From: Actinoplanes octamycinicus
GTDB taxonomy: Bacteria; Actinomycetota; Actinomycetes; Mycobacteriales; Micromonosporaceae
DNA: 64,000 bases
Direction of reading: 5' to 3'
Assembly (NCBI RefSeq): GCF_014205225.1
Contig: NZ_JACHNB010000001.1
Span: 6,429,501-6,493,500 of the forward strand
Positions 7,565-14,032 of the stretch are shown here, in pieces; position 1 is the first letter of the stretch, and each line of letters begins with the position of its first letter. The position numbers were made by a program, and so were the translations under genes. A model generated the notes under the pieces. The model saw nothing but the letters and a program-made list of their open reading frames with translations, ran no database searches and was not told where the DNA came from.

Positions 7565-8308
7565 ATGAGTGCTGACGCCGCCGACGTGCTCGCCGAGATG
7601 GGCAGGCTCAAAGCCCGCAGCCGCGCCCTCGCGCACGGCGGGGCCTGGCTGCCGGCGCTCGTGCTGGCCGCGTTGCCGCTGCTGAGCATCGCGCTCTACC
7701 GCAGCCCGTTCTCGTCGATCGCCGAGGCCGGCGGCGGCACGATCGAGTTCCCGTACTGGGCGGGGCTGCCGGAGCAGCAGCGCACCAGCCTGGGGTCGTA
7801 CCTGTTCTGGTTGATCGCCGCGCCGCTCGCCTTCGGCCTGGTCGGGCAGTGGTACCGCCACCGCGAGCGCCGCGCCGGCGTCCGGGTGCCGTGGCGCATC
7901 CCGGTCGCCGCCGGCGCCACCGGCCTGCTCTGCCTGCTGGCGCTCTTCGCGGCCCCGTCCGGCCAGCACGGGCCGGGCTGGGCGGGCGCCGCAACCTCGT
8001 GGTGGCAGGGCCTGCTCACCCCGCTGCTCGGCGTCGCCGCCGCCGTCATCGCCCTCGGCATCATCGAGCGCAGCGCCGGCATCACGCTCTCCGGCCTGTG
8101 GATGGCGGCCCTGGCCTGGCAGTTCTGCGCCACCGGCCTGGTCGGCGGGCTGACCGGCTGGCAGTCCTGGGTGCTCGGCGGCGGGTCCGGTCCGGCGCTC
8201 GGCGGGCAACTGACACTAGGGGGCATGGACCGTCCCGCGCCCGCCCTGCTGATCATGACGGCGCCGCTGGTGCTCACTGCCGTCTACCGCGCTGTGCGGC
8301 AGAAGTGA
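7565..8308 (+). CDS. multi-span membrane protein, first gene of a two-gene operon
   Basis: 247-residue integral membrane protein of unknown function. GAGGAGA sits 4-5 nt before the ATG. After an amphipathic, charged start (MSADAADVLAEMGRLKARS) it has about six hydrophobic segments (roughly 25-43, 75-93, 110-127, 145-165, 170-188 and 222-240). Its stop overlaps the GTG of the downstream winged-helix regulator (GTGA), so the two are translationally coupled, as in many actinobacterial regulator-membrane protein pairs. It may be the sensed or regulated partner; no transporter motif is evident. Confidence 0.8.
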   Translation: MSADAADVLAEMGRLKARSRALAHGGAWLPALVLAALPLLSIALYRSPFSSIAEAGGGTIEFPYWAGLPEQQRTSLGSYLFWLIAAPLAFGLVGQWYRHRERRAGVRVPWRIPVAAGATGLLCLLALFAAPSGQHGPGWAGAATSWWQGLLTPLLGVAAAVIALGIIERSAGITLSGLWMAALAWQFCATGLVGGLTGWQSWVLGGGSGPALGGQLTLGGMDRPAPALLIMTAPLVLTAVYRAVRQK

Positions 8309-8643
8309 GCGAGAGCGCGCCGCACCCCGCGGTCGGCCTCGACGACGTCACCCACCAGCGGGTCCGGCTCGGCGTGCTGGTCATGCTGGCCGAGATCCCG
8401 GAGTGCGCCTTCGCCACCCTGCGCGCCGAGCTGCAGCTCACCGACGGCAACCTCAACCGCCACGTCCAGGTCCTGGTCGACGCCGGCCTGGTCACCCTCA
8501 CCAAGGGCTACGAGAACAACCGCCCCCGCACCTGGGTCAAACTCACCCGCGACGGCCGCCGAGCCCTGCGCGCCGAGCTGTCCGCCTTGGAGCAGCTGAC
8601 CGCCCGCCTCAAGGCCGCCGACCTCGACGACCCATCCCCATGA
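8305..8643 (+). CDS. winged-helix transcriptional regulator (MarR/PadR-like, PF13601 type)
   Basis: 112-residue single-domain DNA-binding protein beginning at a GTG that overlaps the stop of the upstream membrane protein gene. The fold is recognisable from VRLGVLVMLAEIPECAFATL, LQLTDGNLNRHVQVLVDAGL (recognition helix region, about 42-61) and the wing TWVKLTRDGRRALRAELSAL. This family binds as a dimer and commonly represses its own operon; the inverted repeats at 7526-7550 are candidate sites. No sensor domain is present, so a ligand or partner, possibly the co-encoded membrane protein, would provide the signal. Confidence 0.88.
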   Translation: MSESAPHPAVGLDDVTHQRVRLGVLVMLAEIPECAFATLRAELQLTDGNLNRHVQVLVDAGLVTLTKGYENNRPRTWVKLTRDGRRALRAELSALEQLTARLKAADLDDPSP

Positions 8644-8758
8644 CAAACACTTCTTGCGTACGCAGGAAGCGCTGAAGGCCAAACGGCAGGCCGCCTGCCC
8701 GGGTCGGATGACTACGGAGGGCGACACGAAGATCGCCGTCGCCCGCCATACTGCCCGT

Positions 8759-9331
8759 ATGGATCTCGACAGCTTCTGGTCGCTCGTCGAGCGTTCCGCC
8801 GCCGTCTCTGATGATCCGGATGAGCGGAATGAATGGCTGGCGGAGGAGTTGACCGGCCTTTCCGACAGCGACCTGCTCGATTTCCATGACCATCTTCGCG
8901 AACAGATGCACCGGGTGGCGAACTGGCTGACCTGGCACGCAGCGTCTCTCATCATGCGCGGATGCAGCGACGACGGTTTCACCGGCTTCCGCGCGTGGGT
9001 GGTCGGCCTTGGTCGTGCCGCTGTCGACTCCGTCGCCGAGCACCCTGACAATCTGGCCGACCGGCCCGAGGTGCAGCGACTGGTGGGCCGGCACATGCGT
9101 GACTGGGCGGAGGCGGAGTGGCCGTATTCGGAGGAGCTCGAATTCGTGGCGGTTGAGGAGTATCACCGTCGTTTCGGCGAGCAAGCCTCGATCTATGACG
9201 CGCTGGAGGCGAGAGGGGATGACAAGCCACAAGCGCTGCAACAGGTGGATGAAGTGTCGCGGGACCACCGTGACCCTGAGGAAGCCCGCAATCGGTTGCC
9301 CCGGCTCGCCGCAATGTTCCCGCAGGGCTGA
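8759..9331 (+). CDS. DUF4240 family protein
   Basis: 190-residue cytoplasmic protein. The beginning MDLDSFWSLVERS followed by LTGLSDSDLLDFHDHLREQM, then AASLIMRGCSDDGFTGFRAWVVGLG is the typical DUF4240 pattern. The function of the family is unknown; it is frequent in actinomycetes among accessory and immunity-like proteins. The ATG at 8759 is chosen over the upstream frame start at 8654 because the conserved motif starts there; no clear Shine-Dalgarno sequence is visible. Local base composition is less GC-biased than its neighbours, suggesting accessory origin (inference). Confidence 0.8.
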   Translation: MDLDSFWSLVERSAAVSDDPDERNEWLAEELTGLSDSDLLDFHDHLREQMHRVANWLTWHAASLIMRGCSDDGFTGFRAWVVGLGRAAVDSVAEHPDNLADRPEVQRLVGRHMRDWAEAEWPYSEELEFVAVEEYHRRFGEQASIYDALEARGDDKPQALQQVDEVSRDHRDPEEARNRLPRLAAMFPQG

Positions 9332-9404
9332 GCAGGCGTGTTCGCGCAGATACGCGAAGACCATCGCGCCGACGCCGACGGACTCGCCCTCGTGCTCATG
9401 TGGC

Positions 9405-9638
9405 CTAACTCGGCACGCCGATGTTGTCGGGGCCTAATAGGCCGGGACAGGAGGTCGGCATGACGGTGCTGCCCGGCGGCAGTCCGCAGGCTTCGAGGAT
9501 TTCCGAGGGCAGCGGGCTGGGCTCGACGCTGACCGACGGGGAGATGTCGGCCGGCTTCTCTGGCTTATCGGGATCGCAGGCCGCGAGCAGCAGAACTGCC
9601 GTCAGCGCGGCGCACAGCGGCGCGAGGCGTAACCGCAT
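9405..9638 (-). CDS. small lipoprotein
   Basis: 77-residue predicted lipoprotein: a basic start (MRLRLAP), hydrophobic core and lipobox LAAC with Cys21, followed by a Pro/Ser/Glu-rich mature part of 56 residues that ends SCPGLLGPDNIGVPS and contains two further cysteines. No family is recognised. It lies downstream of the LPxTG protein gene on the same strand, separated by a strong hairpin (9680-9702), so it probably has its own promoter. Confidence 0.65.
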   Translation of the reverse strand: MRLRLAPLCAALTAVLLLAACDPDKPEKPADISPSVSVEPSPLPSEILEACGLPPGSTVMPTSCPGLLGPDNIGVPS

Positions 9639-9679
9639 GACAGCCCTATCGGCGGAGCCGGGAACCAGCTGAACGCGCG

Positions 9680-9702
9680 CGGCTCGACGCGGCGTCGAGC
9701 CG
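9680..9702 (-). terminator. hairpin after the LPxTG protein gene
   Basis: CGGCTCGACG and CGTCGAGCCG form a perfect 10-bp stem with a 3-nt loop, 16 nt beyond the stop of the minus-strand surface-protein gene. Confidence 0.65.
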
Positions 9703-9717
9703 GGCGCGAGGCGTCAG

Positions 9718-10434
9718 CTATGCCACGAAGCGCGACCGGCGGCGGCGTCCGAGCAGGTAACCGGCACCGCCGAGGAGCAGCAGCGTGCCGCCGATGCCGG
9801 CGACGGCCCCGGTGGCGGCGCCGGTCACCGGCAGCTGCTCGTCATCCTCGCCGCCGGCCGCGGCGACCGGGCTGGTGGAGGACGTCGGGCTCGCGGAAAC
9901 GGTCGTCGTGGCGCTGGCCGTGGCGCTCGCTGTCGACGTGGGCTTGGCGGCGCAGTCGAGCGCACGCGCGGCGTACAGGCCGTCGTTGAGGTAGGCCAGA
10001 TACGCATCGAGGGCCTCGGTGTCGAGCACCTTCTGCGCGGTCGCCTGCACGTTGGCACCGGTGTCCCTCAACGTGCGGAGTACCGCGATCCGCAGGCTCG
10101 TCCACCAGGCGTTCTGCAGGCCCGTCTGGAGGAAGGCGCGGAGGTCCTCCGCCGTGCCACGCAGCCGCTCCTGCACGGTGTCGGGCAGAACCGGCAACGA
10201 TTCGGCCTTGGCCCGGAAGAGGATCTGGTTGGCCAGAACCCGCACCTCGGTGTCGGTGGCCGTGTCCAGATCGATGGTGACGAGCTGGCGGATGTCCGTG
10301 TAGACCTTGCGCTCGACCGTCTGGCATTCCGCGTCGAGCCCGGCCGGTTCGGTGCGAGCCACCGCTGGTGCCGCCGGCATCACCAGGGCCGCCGCAATCA
10401 GGACGCCAGCCGACATCTTCCACCGCGTGCGCAT
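9718..10434 (-). CDS. LPxTG-anchored surface protein with ALF-type helical repeats
   Basis: 238-residue secreted protein attached to the cell wall by sortase. ATG 10434 has GGGAGGA 7 nt upstream. A signal peptide (residues 1-26, ending APAVA) precedes a helical region whose phrases LANQILFRAKAES, LRAFLQTGLQNAWW and LRTLRDTGANVQATAQKVL resemble the short ALF repeats of actinobacterial proteins. A Ser/Thr/Ala-rich linker (about 150-195) leads to LPVTG, a hydrophobic helix and the basic tail RRRRSRF. It is likely a stalked envelope protein; binding partner unknown. Confidence 0.85.
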   Translation of the reverse strand: MRTRWKMSAGVLIAAALVMPAAPAVARTEPAGLDAECQTVERKVYTDIRQLVTIDLDTATDTEVRVLANQILFRAKAESLPVLPDTVQERLRGTAEDLRAFLQTGLQNAWWTSLRIAVLRTLRDTGANVQATAQKVLDTEALDAYLAYLNDGLYAARALDCAAKPTSTASATASATTTVSASPTSSTSPVAAAGGEDDEQLPVTGAATGAVAGIGGTLLLLGGAGYLLGRRRRSRFVA

Positions 10435-10637
10435 GTGCTCTTCCTCCCCGCTACCAGCCAAAACACGGGGATACTACAGATCGTCAGCAGGCACGCAACA
10501 CGAGATGATCTTGATCTCACACCGGCCCGTCGACTGCCGCCTTGCCGGGCTTCGACGCGACCCGGCAGATGGCCGGCGCTGTTCCTGCGCGCCGACCGGG
10601 ACGCCGCCGGCCGGGGGTCCTTCCTGCTCCGAGGCGC

Positions 10638-10672
10638 GCCACAGGCCACGAGTCACCGAACCGGCCTGTGGC
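10638..10672 (-). terminator. hairpin downstream of the 10723 HTH gene
   Basis: GCCACAGGCC (10638-10647) and GGCCTGTGGC (10663-10672) form a perfect 10-bp stem around a 15-nt loop, 50 nt past the stop of the minus-strand gene. The rest of 10435-10722, about 290 bp, holds no convincing gene. Confidence 0.6.
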
Positions 10673-10722
10673 AGCGCATGCACCGGAGCGCGAGCCGCTG
10701 ATCGATGACCGCGTCCGGAGGA

Positions 10723-11151
10723 TCAGCCGCCGGCAGGCGGCCGGGCCTCGGAGCGGGCGTCCAGGCGTTCATACCTCTGCCGGGCGGCCTGGGGTGTGTT
10801 GAGACCGAGGCTGAAGGCGATGTCCTGCCAGGTCATGCCACTTCGCCTGGCGATCGTGAGCAGGAGGAGCTCGGTCGCGTCGAGGTCGGCTCGCATGCTC
10901 GGCACGAGGGTCAGTGCGGCGACGAGGTCGTCGTGGTCGATGGCCGGCTCGTCCGCCTCCGGACCGATGGAACCGCCGGCCAGGCCCGCCACGAGGCGAA
11001 CCACCTCGTGCGGGGCCGGCATGTCGGGATGAACCTGCCGGGCTCGGCGCGCGGCGGTGCCGGCATGCCGCTCGACGAGGTGCGTCAGGGCTCGGTAGGT
11101 GCGGTCGGCGCGCTGCGCCCCGGAGTCGGGCCGGGTGAAGAGATCGGGCAT
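10723..11151 (-). CDS. putative helix-turn-helix protein
   Basis: 142-residue protein with a C-terminal sigma-like HTH: LTIARRSGMTWQDIAFSLGL then NTPQAARQRYERL (about 105-135), similar to small actinobacterial HTH proteins that read DNA without a sensor domain. The N-terminal part is helical and acidic (EADEPAIDHDDLVAALTLV). Upstream, ATCTGTTTT (11175) and ATCTGTTTA (11189) form a direct repeat with 14-bp periodicity in an unusually AT-rich island (11171-11200), a plausible promoter/operator. Target genes unknown. Confidence 0.65.
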   Translation of the reverse strand: MPDLFTRPDSGAQRADRTYRALTHLVERHAGTAARRARQVHPDMPAPHEVVRLVAGLAGGSIGPEADEPAIDHDDLVAALTLVPSMRADLDATELLLLTIARRSGMTWQDIAFSLGLNTPQAARQRYERLDARSEARPPAGG

Positions 11152-11170
11152 GCCGCCAGCATGCCGAATA

Positions 11171-11200
11171 AACGATCTGTTTTCAACTATCTGTTTAAAC
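11171..11200. promoter_or_regulatory. AT-rich island with direct repeat ATCTGTTT
   Basis: Two copies of ATCTGTTT begin at 11175 and 11189 and the stretch ends in the palindrome GTTTAAAC (11193-11200). It lies immediately upstream of the HTH gene start (11151) on the minus strand. In a region this GC-rich such a stretch probably marks a promoter with an adjoining operator. Confidence 0.45.
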
Positions 11201-11260
11201 CGGCTCGATCCGGCCGGGTCAGGCGTTGTCCGGCTCGATCCGGCCGGGTCAGGCGTTGTC
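11201..11260. repeat. perfect 30-bp tandem duplication at a gene end
   Basis: Positions 11201-11230 and 11231-11260 are identical. The second unit carries the last three codons (Asp-Asn-Ala) and stop of the minus-strand hydrolase; the first is a downstream copy. It touches the AT-rich island of the next gene's promoter. Confidence 0.95.
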
Positions 11261-11968
11261 CGGGTCGTGGCGGCCGGAGCGGAGCGGTGCGGTCAGCACG
11301 TCCAGGACCCGGGTGTGTTTCACCGGGAGCGCCGAGTCGACCGTCGGCATCGCGTGCTCGGGCGCCGGTGCGGCCAGGTGCAGGCTGAACCAGTCGGCGG
11401 CCTGGATGATGACCTGCTCCAGCGCTCGCGTCCCGGTGAAGTAGCGGTCCGCGTCCGGGATCACGCACAGGTCGGCGGGGGCCTGCATGGTCCGGCGGGC
11501 CTCCTCGTTGAGGGCGCGCAGCCGCGGGTCGCGCTCACCGGCGATCAGCAGGGTGGGCGCCTGCACGCGGGCCAGCGCGCCGCCGGCCAGGTCGGCTCGC
11601 CCACCGCGGGTGACGACCGTCTGCACCTCGCCGGGCCGGGCGGCGGCGGCCACCAGCGCGGCACCGGCGCCGGCGCCCGTACCGAAGATGCCGATCGGCA
11701 AGGGTGCCGTGACCGGCTGCGTGCGCAGCCACCGCAGGGTGCCGATCAGGCGGTCGGCGAGCAGGTCCATGTCGAAGCGGAGCGCCTCGTCGGCCCGTTC
11801 CTCGGCGGTCAGCGGCTCGATCAGCAGCGTCGCCAGGCCCCGCTCGCGGAGCGCCTCGGCGATGGCCCGGTCCCGTGGCCGGTTCTGGGTGAACAGCACC
11901 ATGCCGGTGGCGGCCGGTGGAATGGTCAGGTCCCCGTCGAGCAGCGCCCCCGCCGCATGAATCCGCAT
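11249..11968 (-). CDS. alpha/beta hydrolase, dienelactone-hydrolase-like
   Basis: 239-residue serine-hydrolase-fold protein. The nucleophile elbow is altered: IGIFGTGAGAGAALVAAA (about 92-109) has Gly-Thr-Gly-Ala-Gly where Gly-x-Ser/Cys-x-Gly is usual, so the catalytic nucleophile may be missing. The acid region APTLLIAGERDPRLRAL is conserved and a DADRYFTGT segment replaces the usual His motif. It may be an inactive or non-hydrolytic member, as in some actinobacterial proteins found beside phosphoribosyltransferases. Start ATG 11968 (MRIHAAG); no strong ribosome-binding site. The last codons are duplicated downstream. Confidence 0.75.
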   Translation of the reverse strand: MRIHAAGALLDGDLTIPPAATGMVLFTQNRPRDRAIAEALRERGLATLLIEPLTAEERADEALRFDMDLLADRLIGTLRWLRTQPVTAPLPIGIFGTGAGAGAALVAAAARPGEVQTVVTRGGRADLAGGALARVQAPTLLIAGERDPRLRALNEEARRTMQAPADLCVIPDADRYFTGTRALEQVIIQAADWFSLHLAAPAPEHAMPTVDSALPVKHTRVLDVLTAPLRSGRHDPDNA

Positions 11969-12028
11969 GAGCGGCTCAGTTACCCAGCGGTACCGGACCG
12001 AATCCGTTTTGCGGCGAAATAACCGATG

Positions 12029-12052
12029 ATAGATTGGCCATAGTCGATCTAT
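12029..12052. promoter_or_regulatory. inverted repeat ATAGAT-N12-ATCTAT upstream of the cyclophilin gene
   Basis: ATAGAT (12029-12034) and ATCTAT (12047-12052) face each other 11 nt before the GTG start, overlapping the ribosome-binding region GGAGG (12053-12057). It may be an operator or a leader hairpin that affects translation start. Confidence 0.4.
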
Positions 12053-12062
12053 GGAGGACAGT

Positions 12063-12791
12063 GTGGTCCAGTTTCCTCGAGCCCTGGCGGTTGTCGCAAC
12101 GGCGGTGACGGCGCTGGTCGCCGTCGCCGTGCCCGCCTCGGCCCACGGCCGGACAGAGCCCGGCCCGACCACCGGCCCGTGCCAGTACACGCCGACGCCC
12201 GACGAGCCCGCGGCCCGCCCGGTTCCGCTGCCGCGCGGCCCGCGGCACACGCCCGACAAGGGCACCGTCCCGGTGGTGCTGCACACCAACCTGGGGCCGA
12301 TCTCGCTGGTGCTCGACCGGGCCGCCGCGCCGTGCACCGTGCAGAGCTTCGTGCACCTGGCCAGACACCGGTTCTACGACCGGACGATCTGCCACCGGCT
12401 GACCGCCTACCCCACGCTGAAGGTGCTGCAGTGCGGCGACCCGAGCGGCACCGGTGAGGGCGGTCCGGGCTACCGTTACCGCGACGAGCTGCCCACCGAC
12501 CTGCCGCCGGCGCCGACCGACCCGACCGGCGTGCGCCGCCTTTACGCCCGCGGCGTGCTGGCCATGGCCAACGCCGGCCCGGACACCAACGGCAGTCAAT
12601 TCTTCCTGGTGTTCGGCGACAGCGCGCTGCGTCCCAACTACACCATTTTCGGTACGGTCACCGCGCGCGGCCTGACCACGCTGGACCGGGTCGCCGCCGG
12701 TGGCATCGCGCCCACCCCGGAGGACCCGGCCCCGGTCGACGGGGCGCCGGCCCTGCGCACCGAGATCCGCAAGGCCCACCTGCACCGCTGA
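12063..12791 (+). CDS. secreted peptidyl-prolyl cis-trans isomerase, cyclophilin type
   Basis: Foldase that isomerises X-Pro bonds outside the membrane. GTG 12063 is chosen because GGAGG lies 5 nt upstream, in place of the ATG at 12051 that sits before it. The 242-residue product has a signal peptide (residues 1-27, ending ASA) and then a cyclophilin domain: TNLGPISLVLDRAAAPCTVQ, FVHLARHRFYD, the active-site-like GGPGYRYRDE and the strongly conserved AMANAGPDTNGSQFFLVFGD. The usual catalytic Arg-Ile-x-Pro stretch is changed (RLTAYPTLKVLQCGD). A strong bidirectional hairpin ends the gene. Confidence 0.92.
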   Translation: MVQFPRALAVVATAVTALVAVAVPASAHGRTEPGPTTGPCQYTPTPDEPAARPVPLPRGPRHTPDKGTVPVVLHTNLGPISLVLDRAAAPCTVQSFVHLARHRFYDRTICHRLTAYPTLKVLQCGDPSGTGEGGPGYRYRDELPTDLPPAPTDPTGVRRLYARGVLAMANAGPDTNGSQFFLVFGDSALRPNYTIFGTVTARGLTTLDRVAAGGIAPTPEDPAPVDGAPALRTEIRKAHLHR

Positions 12792-12800
12792 GCCGAGTGC

Positions 12801-12829
12801 GCCGCCCGGGTGTTCATCACCCGGGCGGC
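12801..12829. terminator. bidirectional terminator hairpin
   Basis: GCCGCCCGGGTG (12801-12812) and CACCCGGGCGGC (12818-12829) make a perfect 12-bp stem with loop TTCAT, centred between the stops of the convergent cyclophilin and VOC genes. Confidence 0.8.
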
Positions 12830-12839
12830 TCCGGGTGCG

Positions 12840-13259
12840 TCACAGCACCAGGTCGTCGTTCTCGTCGAAGATCCACCCGTCCTCGTAGAGCACCTCGAAC
12901 AGGTGCCCGTCGGCGTCGGTGAAGTAGCCGCTGTGCCCCCACGCGTTCGGCCCGGCCGGGCGGGTGACGGTGGCGCCCAGCTCGGCCGCCTTCGCCATCA
13001 CCTGGTAGACCTCGTCGGCGCTGCGGGCCACGTAGGCCAGCGCGAACCCGGCGAACCCGCCCGGCCCCCGGTCCGGCAGGCCGGCGTCCGCCGCGAACGC
13101 CTCCCGCGACTGGAAGGCCACCGCGACCCCGCCCAGCTCGAACAGGGCGAACTCGTCCGAGCCCGCCGCGGCCCGCCGCCAGCCCAGCGCCTGGTAGAAC
13201 GCGACCGACGCGGCCACGTCGCGTACGCCGAGCAGGATCAGATTGAGTCGTTGCCGCAC
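12840..13259 (-). CDS. VOC superfamily (glyoxalase-like) protein
   Basis: 139-residue vicinal-oxygen-chelate fold protein with paired beta-alpha-beta-beta-beta modules: LNLILLGVRDVAASVAFYQA at the start and AWGHSGYFTDADGHLFEVLY near the end. Potential metal-ligand positions are present (Glu in the last strand LFEVLY), but lyase, dioxygenase and bleomycin-binding functions cannot be separated. The GTG start has GGGAGGGG 7 nt upstream, and the gene follows the 13276 gene by only 16 nt on the same strand, indicating one operon. Confidence 0.9.
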   Translation of the reverse strand: MRQRLNLILLGVRDVAASVAFYQALGWRRAAAGSDEFALFELGGVAVAFQSREAFAADAGLPDRGPGGFAGFALAYVARSADEVYQVMAKAAELGATVTRPAGPNAWGHSGYFTDADGHLFEVLYEDGWIFDENDDLVL

Positions 13260-13275
13260 CGCAGCCCCTCCCGGA

Positions 13276-13917
13276 TCAAAAGTTGATCATCGCATCGCCG
13301 GTCGGGAGGTGTTCGGCGAGGAGGGCGGGGAACCAGGTGATGTCCTCCGGGGTGCTGTCGTGGGTGCCGTGGTTGCGGTTGGCCAGGCCGGCGACTCGTC
13401 GTGCGTCGTCCAGGCCGGTCAGCAGGCCGGCGTTCCCCGGCCGGATCCCGAGCCTGTCCCGTGCCTGGGTGTCCAGCCGGTAGCAGAGCCAGCTGTGGAA
13501 GCGGCCGGTGTCGAAGCCGACCACCTCGAATCCGAGGATCGTGCCCGGTGGGGCGGCCGCCGGTCGCGCGAGGTTCACCCGGATCGGATGCGGAAGGTCG
13601 CCGATCCACTCCTCGATCATGGCCGCCAGGTCGGTGGCCTCCGGCGCCGCCACGCTCATGCTCAGCACGTGCGCGGTGCGGGCGGCGGCAGGCGCGTGCC
13701 GGACGGCGGTGGCGGCCTGCTGGACGGTTCGGTGCCACGGCTCGAACAGGGGCTGTTGCCACGGCTCGACATCCGGACCGGCCGGGAGGAAGTCGGCGAG
13801 GCAGTCACTGACCGTCGGCACCACGGGAGGCAGGCCGCCGGCCCACTCCGGTCCGGCCGGCGTCCAGCGGAACCCGGCCACGAACCCGGCCAGCGTGTAG
13901 CTCTCGGTGCCCGTCAC
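13276..13917 (-). CDS. protein of unknown function
   Basis: 213-residue soluble protein, no family recognised. It contains PVVPTVSDCLADFLPAG, a Trp/Pro-rich VEPWQQPLFEPWHR segment, MIEEWIGDLPHPIRVNL and FHSWLCYRLDTQARDRLGI. Tail motif DSTPEDITWFPALLAEHLP. The length and lack of signal peptide suggest a cytoplasmic accessory protein. It is the first gene of a pair with the VOC protein. GTG start (MTGTES). Confidence 0.65.
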   Translation of the reverse strand: MTGTESYTLAGFVAGFRWTPAGPEWAGGLPPVVPTVSDCLADFLPAGPDVEPWQQPLFEPWHRTVQQAATAVRHAPAAARTAHVLSMSVAAPEATDLAAMIEEWIGDLPHPIRVNLARPAAAPPGTILGFEVVGFDTGRFHSWLCYRLDTQARDRLGIRPGNAGLLTGLDDARRVAGLANRNHGTHDSTPEDITWFPALLAEHLPTGDAMINF

Positions 13918-13965
13918 CCGTCAATGATCGACCAAGCCAGGCCGGAAGCAGCGAGACACCTACGG

Positions 13966-13991
13966 CTCAGCGCTGGACCCGGGTGGTCGAA
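13966..13991 (+). promoter_or_regulatory. FliA-like promoter of the MASE1 histidine kinase
   Basis: CTCA (13966-13969), 16 nt, then GTCGAA (13986-13991): one mismatch to CTCA-N15-17-GCCGAA, the flagellar sigma promoter type recalled for Actinoplanes. It is 41 nt upstream of the GTG start. Same spacing (N16) as the two exact matches at 25577 and 62218. Confidence 0.55.
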
Positions 13992-14032
13992 GGTAAGGCT
14001 GAACCGGTCGACCGAACCGCAGGGGGAGCAGC

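Noticed and set aside
10435..10722. Possible small genes in the 290-bp gap
   Set aside because: All frames are short and shadow-like; only a terminator hairpin is supported.
11976..12012. CTCA-N18-ACCGAA upstream of the cyclophilin gene
   Set aside because: Spacer longer than 15-17 and distance to the start is not favourable.
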